Assembly (NCBI GenBank): GCA_017617355.1
Contig: JAFZWI010000149.1
Span: 1 to 58,790, forward strand
Direction of reading: 5' to 3'
From: Salinivirgaceae bacterium
GTDB lineage: Bacteria; Bacteroidota; Bacteroidia; Bacteroidales; SZUA-534
DNA length: 58,790 nucleotides
Positions 53,028-58,790 of the stretch are shown in pieces (the stretch's first letter is position 1; each line of letters opens with the position of its first letter). Made by a program: the position numbers and the translations under genes. The notes beneath the pieces were generated by a model. The model did no database searches. It was not told the origin of the DNA and saw only the letters and a list, made by a program, of their open reading frames with translations.

Positions 53028-53675
53028 ATGCAAGCCGACGGTTTTCGCGAGCAGGGGCTTCGCAGCCAGTTGGTTGCCGAGTTGGTCAAAAAAGGCATAA
53101 CCGACCAAGGTGTGCTGGCCGCCATTGGCAAAATTCCACGCCACTTTTTTATTGACAGCGCGTTTCTCGACTTCGCATACGCCGACAAAGCCTTCCCAAT
53201 TGGCGCCGGGCAGACTATCAGCCAGCCATTTACGGTGGCTTTTCAAACACAATTGCTTGCCATAAAAAAATTCGACAAGGTGCTCGAGATTGGCACAGGC
53301 TCAGGCTATCAGACGGCTGTTCTGCTTGAGATGGGCGCAAAGGTTTATACCATTGAGCGTCAGCGCGAACTATACCAAAAAGTGCAGCAAATGCTACCAC
53401 TGATGGGCTACCACCCCAACTTTTTCTACGGTGACGGCTTTGAGGGTAAACCCACCTACGGCCCGTTCGATAAGATTCTTGTGACTGCTGGGGCCCCGTC
53501 GATTCCCGAAAAACTGCTACTGCAACTCAAAATAGGCGGAGTGATGGTGATTCCCGTTGGCGAGGTTCACCAGCGGATGTTCCGCATTGTGCGCACCAGC
53601 GAGAGCGACTTCACCAAAGAGGATTTCGGCGATTTTATGTTCGTGCCGATGCTGGAGGGAGTGAACAGAAGTTGA
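53028..53675 (+). CDS. pcm: Protein-L-isoaspartate O-methyltransferase
   Basis: This 215-aa enzyme has the SAM-binding motif VLEIGTGSGYQTAVL and the family blocks RHFFIDSAFLDFAYADKAFPIGAGQTISQP and FDKILVTAGAPSIPEKLLLQL. It methylates abnormal L-isoaspartyl residues so that aged proteins can be repaired. It starts 2 bp after the clpX stop, placing a repair enzyme in a protease operon. A bidirectional terminator follows. Confidence 0.95.
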   Translation: MQADGFREQGLRSQLVAELVKKGITDQGVLAAIGKIPRHFFIDSAFLDFAYADKAFPIGAGQTISQPFTVAFQTQLLAIKKFDKVLEIGTGSGYQTAVLLEMGAKVYTIERQRELYQKVQQMLPLMGYHPNFFYGDGFEGKPTYGPFDKILVTAGAPSIPEKLLLQLKIGGVMVIPVGEVHQRMFRIVRTSESDFTKEDFGDFMFVPMLEGVNRS

Positions 53676-53697
53676 AACGGTTAGGGTCAGCTTGATT

Positions 53698-53736
53698 ACA
53701 AAAAAAACGCCGCACAATCGTGCGGCGTTTCATTTT
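53698..53736. terminator. Bidirectional terminator after pcm
   Basis: AAACGCCGCAC and GTGCGGCGTTT form a perfect 11-bp stem around AATC (53705-53730). An A-run precedes it and TTTCATTTTAT follows, so it can serve both pcm (+) and the converging lipoprotein gene (-). Confidence 0.9.
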
Positions 53737-53749
53737 ATCTTTCAATACC

Positions 53750-54520
53750 TTAATAGAAAATCTCGTAGGTTATTTTATCGCCGTCATCTTGAGACTCTTC
53801 AATCTTTGTAAGATATTCACCATCGTAAATGTATGTAAATGTGGTTGTTTTGTCAACTTCTGTTTTTCCATCCTCAATTGACTTTCCTACCATTGATGAT
53901 GGCAAATTTTTGACTCTCTTACCAAAATAACCAGTGAATGGCATCATATCCTCATATATAAAAAATAAGTCAACATTCAGATTGTTGAGTGTATTGCCGT
54001 ACGAATATTCAACTATATATAAATCACCATATTCATCGTTTTCAATCTTTACAATGTTGCCATTCTCATAAGTGTATTTCAAATCCGAGGTATAAGTTTT
54101 GCCTTCGTATTTGTGTGAATACGAATAAGATAATAAATATCCATCTGCTGAATAGTTAAACTTTACGAGTTGATTGTCATGGGCAAGTTGAGAAATTCTG
54201 CCTTTTTCGACACTGCAAGTCACATCGTCATATTTTATTGAATTTTCGGTGTATTGATAAGTATCGCTTTCTTTAAGTTCACCATTACGAAAATACTCGT
54301 CTTTTGTCAGTCTGCCGTTCTCATCAAAATAGTAGTTATAAATACTGGTTTCTATAGTTTCATCAAAAATATATTCAATTGTTTCTACAATTTTTGTGAC
54401 TTTTTTGGGAAGAGTGTTCACTGTTTCAGCGTTTTCATCGTCATCGTCTTTTTTGCAACCAGCAAAAACAAATGCTGCCATCAGGCAAGCTATCATACCA
54501 TAGTTTAATAATTTTTTCAT
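53750..54520 (-). CDS. DUF4595-like lipoprotein
   Basis: I start this at the ATG at 54520 (MKKLLNYGMIACLMAAFVFAGC), which gives a clean lipoprotein signal with Cys22 and 256 aa; the ATG at 54544 adds eight residues. After an Asp-rich linker (KKDDDDENAE) come repeated beta-hairpin units of the form YYFDENGRLTKDEYFRNGE and NYSADGYLLSYSYSHKYEG, and YTYENGNIVKIENDEYG. These resemble RHS-like/DUF4595 proteins of Bacteroidota. It is presumably outer-membrane attached. The function is unknown, although the beta repeats resemble those of the neighbouring MORN-like protein in style. Confidence 0.75.
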   Translation of the reverse strand: MKKLLNYGMIACLMAAFVFAGCKKDDDDENAETVNTLPKKVTKIVETIEYIFDETIETSIYNYYFDENGRLTKDEYFRNGELKESDTYQYTENSIKYDDVTCSVEKGRISQLAHDNQLVKFNYSADGYLLSYSYSHKYEGKTYTSDLKYTYENGNIVKIENDEYGDLYIVEYSYGNTLNNLNVDLFFIYEDMMPFTGYFGKRVKNLPSSMVGKSIEDGKTEVDKTTTFTYIYDGEYLTKIEESQDDGDKITYEIFY

Positions 54521-54548
54521 TTTTGTAGTGTTTTCGTTAAACAATATC

Positions 54549-54556
54549 CAAATTTA
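54549..54556 (-). promoter_or_regulatory. Candidate -7 element for the DUF4595-like gene
   Basis: The minus strand reads TAAATTTG, matching TAnnTTTG, about 28 bp before the chosen ATG at 54520; this supports that start. Confidence 0.45.
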
Positions 54557-54598
54557 TAAAAAAAGGGAATCAAGTCAGCCTTGTTTGAAAAACAATTG

Positions 54599-56314
54599 TC
54601 ACTTCACCTTCCCCCGATTATCCACCTTAACTTTCACCAGTTTGTCATCTTTGTAGGCGGCTTCGAACACCACTTCGCCTTTCATTGTCAGCACTTTGTA
54701 GGTACCGTTGTGCAAACCGTTTTTGTAGTTGACCTCAGTGTTTAACGGACCCTCGTCGAACCACGTCAGCCATTGGCCGTCTTCGCGACCGTTTTTGTAC
54801 TGTTCCTGACGCAGTTGTCGACCGTACTCATTGAAATATTTCCACACTCCGTTCTTAACGCCATTCACGTATGCGCCTTCAAATTCCTTCTTGCCGTTGA
54901 TTCGGAACGACTGATATGTGCCATTATAAACACCATTAGTGTAGTTCTCAACAAGTCGCAGCTGGCCGCCTTCATACCAGTAGGTAGCCGTACCGTGCTT
55001 GATATTTGAGCGGTAGTTCACCACATATTGCTCGTCGCCGTTGGCATAGAATCCGTTCCAAACGCTGTCCATAAGGCCGTTTTTGAAATATCCGGTCTGC
55101 TCTGTTTGACCGTCCTCGTACCATTGAATCCAGTAGCCCGTTTCGCGGCCGCTGTCGAAGTCGCCCTCGTGGAATTTCTTGCCGTCCTCGTAATAGACAA
55201 TCCAATGACCGTGCTTTTTGCCGCGCTTGAAGTCGCCTTCCTTCCACACCTGGCCGTTGGCATACCAATAGGTCCAGTGGCCGTCCATTTCGCCGTCGCG
55301 ATAGTGGCCCTCGTTGCCCTTCTGGCCATCAGTGCGCCAGTAGGTCCACAAGCCGTCCTGCACGTCGTTTTTGAAGTTGCCTTCAATGTCCAACTTGCCG
55401 TCCTCGCGCCACCAGGTGGCCTTTCCGTCCTTGTGGTCGTTATTGAAGTTTATCTCGTCCGACTTGCCACCCGACACAAACCAGTCGGTCTGCAAACCGT
55501 TTTTCTTGCCGTTGCTATAGCATACGCGCATCTTCTGTTTGCCGTCGAAATACCAGAAATCCCATATGCCGTCTTTCTGATTATCTTTCAAATGGCCTTC
55601 CATTTCCTTCTGTCCATTGGCATAGTAGCGAATGTTAACGCCGTTCTCGTAGTTCATTTCACTTTTCAGATTGCCTTCGCGATAATATGTCAGCCATTTA
55701 CCAACCTCGACGCCAGCCTTGTAGTGGCCGCTACTCATCATTTTCCCGTTCGGATAGTAGCGTTTCCACAGACTGTCCTCGCGACCGTTCAGATAGAACC
55801 CTGCTTCTTTAATTTGTCCTGATTGATAATAAGTTGTGAATGAACCTTTACCGTCCTTTACGGTTTGTTTTTTGCCGTCTTCCCAGTAGTTAATCAGCAG
55901 AACCGAGTCGCGGAAATGGCGTTCCTCGCGGTATTTCAACCCCGAGCCGTTATAGTATGTCCACGTGCTGTCTTTGTATCCGGCTTTGTAGTAGCCTTCC
56001 ATTTTCGGTTCACCGTTGAGGTAGTTCTCAACGTAACGGCCATTCATAATGCCGTTGCGGAACTCGCCCTGATTCTGAATTTTGCCGTTGCTGTAGAAGT
56101 ACGTCAGCCGCCCGTGCACCGCACCGTTGCAGAACTCGATTTCCTCTGTTTTCACGCCCGTGCTGTCGTAGTAGGTCCAGAGTCCGTCCTCTTTTCCCTG
56201 CCGCAGCACGCCCGTGCTCGCCACCCGACCGTTATTATACTTGTTTTCGATTCTCTCTTGCGCCAGGCTTGTCAGCGATAACGCAATTAGCAGTATGACG
56301 GCAATTTGTTTCAT
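54599..56314 (-). CDS. Exported protein built of about 23 MORN-like repeats
   Basis: This 571-aa protein has a signal peptide (VILLIALSLTSLAQ) followed almost entirely by repeats of about 23 residues. The consensus is roughly DGxWxYYxxNGxxxxEGxYxNGxx, for example DGLWTYWRTDGQKGNEGHYRDG and DGHWTYWYANGQVWKEGDFKRG. Such proteins are often auto-named MORN or YwqK-family antitoxin, but no toxin is nearby and a signal peptide argues against an antitoxin role. One repeat near residue 230 (ENGVNIRYYANGQ) is shortened and lacks the usual DGxW. The protein probably folds as a long beta-sheet ribbon in the periplasm or on the surface. It has the best promoter in the window. Confidence 0.85.
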   Translation of the reverse strand: MKQIAVILLIALSLTSLAQERIENKYNNGRVASTGVLRQGKEDGLWTYYDSTGVKTEEIEFCNGAVHGRLTYFYSNGKIQNQGEFRNGIMNGRYVENYLNGEPKMEGYYKAGYKDSTWTYYNGSGLKYREERHFRDSVLLINYWEDGKKQTVKDGKGSFTTYYQSGQIKEAGFYLNGREDSLWKRYYPNGKMMSSGHYKAGVEVGKWLTYYREGNLKSEMNYENGVNIRYYANGQKEMEGHLKDNQKDGIWDFWYFDGKQKMRVCYSNGKKNGLQTDWFVSGGKSDEINFNNDHKDGKATWWREDGKLDIEGNFKNDVQDGLWTYWRTDGQKGNEGHYRDGEMDGHWTYWYANGQVWKEGDFKRGKKHGHWIVYYEDGKKFHEGDFDSGRETGYWIQWYEDGQTEQTGYFKNGLMDSVWNGFYANGDEQYVVNYRSNIKHGTATYWYEGGQLRLVENYTNGVYNGTYQSFRINGKKEFEGAYVNGVKNGVWKYFNEYGRQLRQEQYKNGREDGQWLTWFDEGPLNTEVNYKNGLHNGTYKVLTMKGEVVFEAAYKDDKLVKVKVDNRGKVK

Positions 56315-56340
56315 CTGTTTTCAATTTTTCAGCAATATGG

Positions 56341-56371
56341 CAAAACTATAAATAATAGGGCAATAGGCAAA
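56341..56371 (-). promoter_or_regulatory. Promoter of the MORN-like repeat gene
   Basis: On the minus strand TTTG (56371-56368) and TAGTTTTG (56348-56341) are exactly 19 nt apart, both matching the Bacteroidota consensus, 27 bp before the ATG at 56314. Confidence 0.68.
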
Positions 56372-56426
56372 AGATATGAGGCGCGTTGAATGCTTAATTA
56401 TATCGAACATCGACATGTCTTAACCA

Positions 56427-57317
56427 TCAACTACCCAGCACCAGCACGCACACACCGATGATGATTCCTGCAAGGGCTATACCTTTCGATTTCAAATTAT
56501 GCTCATGGAAGATAGCCGCACCAAGCAGGAACGCCAACACAACGCTACTCCGACGCAAAACTGATACTACGCCAAGCAGCGCCTCGGGTCGTGAAAGCGC
56601 ATAGAAATACATGAAATCGGCCACGGAAAGCGTGATACCAATCATTGGAATGATGATGCGCCAGATGAATGTGGGAGGCACCGAGCGCTTGGGCAGCCAG
56701 AAAGCTAGCGGAATCAACATGAAAACGCCCATATAGATTGAATACCAAGTTTGTACAGCCATGCGGTCGTAGTGGGCAAGCAGGTATTTATCGAACAGCG
56801 ATGAAACCGAACCAAGCAGCGTAGCCGTAACAATAGCCCAAATGGCGTGATTGCTCTTGAAGTTGATGCCTTCTTTCTTGCCCGCTTTCGCGAAAAGATA
56901 TGATGAGAAGATAACCACCGCAAAGCCCAGCCACTGCCAACCGTTGAATCGTTCGCCATAAATCAAAAACGCTCCGGCTATTGTCCATACCGGACCTGTT
57001 GAGCGTATGGGAGCCACAATAGTTATCGGCAACTGGCTCAAGGCTTTATAGGCAAAAATCCACGAACTGCCAACAATCATTGCCTTTATGAAATACAGAA
57101 GATGCTCATGCGCTGTGATTTCGGGCACGTAAAATAGATTACCTTCCGAAACTGCACCAAACCGCGACAGCATTAGCACAATGCTGAATAGCACCGCCCC
57201 TGTGGCTGTCGCCACAAACAAAACTGGAATAAAAGCATTACCGCGCAGCGACGCCTTTTTCAAAATGTCGTAGCAGCCCAACAGAGCACTCGACAATAAC
57301 GCAAACAATAACCACAT
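56427..57317 (-). CDS. EamA/DMT-superfamily transporter
   Basis: This 296-aa protein has about ten hydrophobic helices forming two EamA halves (about 1-140 and 150-296). Family features are SSALLGCYDILKKASL near the start, PIRSTGPVWTIAGAFLIYGERFNGWQWLGFAVVIFSSYLFA in the first half, and SVLRRSSVVLAFLLGAAIFHEHNLKSKGIALAGIIIGVCVLVL in the second. DMT members export amino acids, nucleosides or other metabolites, and the substrate here cannot be predicted. It is single, 58 bp downstream of aroE in the same direction. Confidence 0.85.
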   Translation of the reverse strand: MWLLFALLSSALLGCYDILKKASLRGNAFIPVLFVATATGAVLFSIVLMLSRFGAVSEGNLFYVPEITAHEHLLYFIKAMIVGSSWIFAYKALSQLPITIVAPIRSTGPVWTIAGAFLIYGERFNGWQWLGFAVVIFSSYLFAKAGKKEGINFKSNHAIWAIVTATLLGSVSSLFDKYLLAHYDRMAVQTWYSIYMGVFMLIPLAFWLPKRSVPPTFIWRIIIPMIGITLSVADFMYFYALSRPEALLGVVSVLRRSSVVLAFLLGAAIFHEHNLKSKGIALAGIIIGVCVLVLGS

Positions 57318-57375
57318 AATCTACTCTTCTGAAATCGGGCGCGAAAGTAGTCAATTACAGTATTTCTTCAACCTT

Positions 57376-58122
57376 TCACTCATTCCATATTTCCCAAGCC
57401 CTGACACCCTGCCCAATCAGCATATCGAGTCCGTTTTTGATTGTCGCGCCCTGCTCTTTGGCTTTTTTCAGAAACAGAGTTTCTTCGGGATTGTAAATCA
57501 AGTCGAAGCAGAGATGTTCCGCACCAATGGCCTGATAGGGAATATCGGGGCAGGCGTCAATTTGGGGCGACATACCAAGCGGTGTGCAGTTGACTATAAG
57601 CTTATGGTTCTCAACTAGTTCGCTTGTGAGTTGCTGATACGAAAGAATGTTGTTAGCAGCATCGGCATTACGCGACACAAACTGATAGTTGATGTTCAAC
57701 TTTTCAAGCACATATCGTACTGCCTTTGATGCGCCACCAGTGCCAAGAATGTAAGCGCTTGTGTGACAAGGTTTCAGCAATGGGCGAAGCGAGTTTTCAA
57801 ATCCCACAACATCGGAATTGCAACCGCGCAGCCGCATTTTTGAGCCATCGCATATAATCTTCACAACATTCACTGCGCCAACCTTTTGTGCCGTCTCGTC
57901 AATCTCGTCGAGATACTGCATCACCTTTTGTTTGTAAGGTATGGTCACGTTCAGTCCGGCCAAGCCTGGCGTAGTCAGCACCTTTTCGGGGAAAAGAGCA
58001 ATGTCTTCAATCTGGAAATTAAGATATTGGGCATCAATCTTTTCTGCCGCAAATTTCTTTGTAAAATAATCCTGCGAGAACGAGTGTCCCAACGGGTAGC
58101 CGACTAATCCGAATGTTTTCAT
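57376..58122 (-). CDS. aroE: Shikimate dehydrogenase
   Basis: This 248-aa protein has the substrate-binding start GLVGYPLGHSFSQDYF with the Ser pair, the catalytic Lys in NVTIPYKQKVMQYLDEID, the NADP-binding ILGTGGASKAVRYVL and the family C-terminus IKNGLDMLIGQG. It reduces 3-dehydroshikimate to shikimate in aromatic amino acid synthesis. It is slightly shorter than E. coli AroE (272 aa). Its ATG overlaps the stop of the DUF368 gene by 4 bp (ATGA), so the two are coupled. Confidence 0.95.
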   Translation of the reverse strand: MKTFGLVGYPLGHSFSQDYFTKKFAAEKIDAQYLNFQIEDIALFPEKVLTTPGLAGLNVTIPYKQKVMQYLDEIDETAQKVGAVNVVKIICDGSKMRLRGCNSDVVGFENSLRPLLKPCHTSAYILGTGGASKAVRYVLEKLNINYQFVSRNADAANNILSYQQLTSELVENHKLIVNCTPLGMSPQIDACPDIPYQAIGAEHLCFDLIYNPEETLFLKKAKEQGATIKNGLDMLIGQGVRAWEIWNE

Positions 58123-58790
58123 AATTTCTCTTCTTTTGCCTTCTCCGATGACTTTTCAAGCGCCCACAATACCGCCATTCCGGCAATCATCAGCAGAATG
58201 GCCACAACCACCTCAACGCTGAACTCTTGCGGGAAATACATTTGGTAACTCTGGATTATCGGTTTGCCGTTTTTCAGCACATCAACGCCGTCCTGCATCA
58301 GATAGACAGGATTTTTCCACGGCCAAATGGTACCCAGACTGCCAAAAATGAAGCCAGTAAGTACGGCCATCGTCTGGCGCGCATATCGGCTCAAAAGCCA
58401 TGACAAAAAATGCGAGAATGCCAGAAGTCCCACAACCACACCAATGCCCACGGGGATGATTATGCCCATATCGAAATGCGACACGGCGTAAATCATTATC
58501 AGCTGGTAGTTGCCCATCAGAATCAGCACGAAAGAGCCGGACAAACCTGGCAGAATCATACTGCAAATGGCAACCGCGCCGCAGATTATCAAGTACCAGA
58601 AGGCTGTGTTCTCCGTTGCCGGATTCATCACCGACAGACCGAAAGCAACCACCGCACCAGCAACAAACGAGACTGCCGCCGGAACATCGATTTTGCCTAT
58701 CGATTTACCTACAAACCAAACCGATACGAGTATCAGACCGAAGAAGAACGACCACACATAAACAGGGTACGACTGGAACAGAAACTCAAG
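58119..58790 (-). CDS. DUF368 family membrane protein, 5' end missing
   Basis: The frame stays open to the right edge of the window (LEFLFQSYPVY, then VWSFFFGLILVS), so the true start lies outside; a GTG at 58757 is only an internal Val. At least 223 aa and about seven hydrophobic helices are present. Family hallmarks are SFFFGLILVS, the ICSMILPGLSGSFVLILMGNYQ block and GFIFGSLGTIWPW. DUF368 proteins are inner-membrane proteins recently linked to export of C55 isoprenoid carriers (PopT). It is translationally coupled to aroE. Confidence 0.88.
   Translation of the reverse strand, partial: LEFLFQSYPVYVWSFFFGLILVSVWFVGKSIGKIDVPAAVSFVAGAVVAFGLSVMNPATENTAFWYLIICGAVAICSMILPGLSGSFVLILMGNYQLIMIYAVSHFDMGIIIPVGIGVVVGLLAFSHFLSWLLSRYARQTMAVLTGFIFGSLGTIWPWKNPVYLMQDGVDVLKNGKPIIQSYQMYFPQEFSVEVVVAILLMIAGMAVLWALEKSSEKAKEEKL

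Noticed and set aside
55028-55822. A 264-codon open frame on the plus strand, hydrophobic and repetitive
   Set aside because: It is the antisense image of the MORN-like repeats; its regularity comes from the repeated codons on the other strand.
54599-56314. Type II antitoxin (YwqK family) for the MORN-like repeat protein
   Set aside because: It has a signal peptide and no adjacent toxin gene; the name comes from automated repeat matching.
58755-58757. GTG as the start of the DUF368 gene
   Set aside because: The frame continues with family-like sequence to the window edge, so the GTG is an internal valine codon and the gene is simply cut off.

Overview
The window looks like a chromosomal segment of an anaerobic Bacteroidota, most likely a member of the Bacteroidales. 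Several things point there: a SusC/SusD locus, a fused SecDF, a Rho with a long disordered N-terminal insert, an NhaD antiporter, a T9SS type-B sorting domain, a pyruvate:ferredoxin oxidoreductase N-terminus at the left edge, and promoters of the Bacteroidota type (TAnnTTTG at -7, sometimes with TTTG/TTG at -33). No phage genes, insertion sequences, rRNA or CRISPR arrays were seen. It is mostly housekeeping and envelope DNA, with a few accessory modules.

Left part (1-13 kb). The nifJ/PFOR start is divergent from a PAP2 phosphatase, which converges on a phosphoethanolamine transferase; both are plausible lipid A or phospholipid modifiers. Next, all on the minus strand, is the most unusual block. 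Two tandem paralogous exported proteins with a FecR-like beta pattern are followed by an intrinsic terminator. After it come a very large exported TPR-CHAT (caspase-like) protein, a PD40/OmpA peptidoglycan-binding protein and a large exported helical/propeller-like protein. I propose this as a candidate envelope proteolysis or signalling system.

13-30 kb. A four-gene SusC/SusD-like_2/DUF5012-like/lipid-binding-like locus resembles the B. thetaiotaomicron peptide-binding BT2261-2264 set. Then come pcrA-type helicase, a T9SS cargo protein, lolD, secDF and rho, each delimited by clear promoters or terminators.

30-46 kb. A flavin reductase and a CLC protein with CBS domains overlap. They are followed by nhaD, an ExbB-ExbD-TonB operon, a small AT-rich lipoprotein, a YhcC-like radical SAM protein, a coupled LptF/G-glycosyltransferase-glycosyltransferase operon, a START-like protein, an STN-domain TonB-dependent receptor, a two-domain DUF1573 protein and a DUF805 membrane protein.

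46-58.8 kb. An exported conserved protein precedes a SiaB-like kinase and a PAS-linked class III adenylate cyclase. Then come tRNA-Leu(UAG), the proteostasis cluster tig-clpP-clpX-pcm, a DUF4595-like lipoprotein, a protein made almost wholly of MORN-like repeats, an EamA transporter, aroE and a truncated DUF368 protein. All family names come from reading motifs by eye; no database search was possible.
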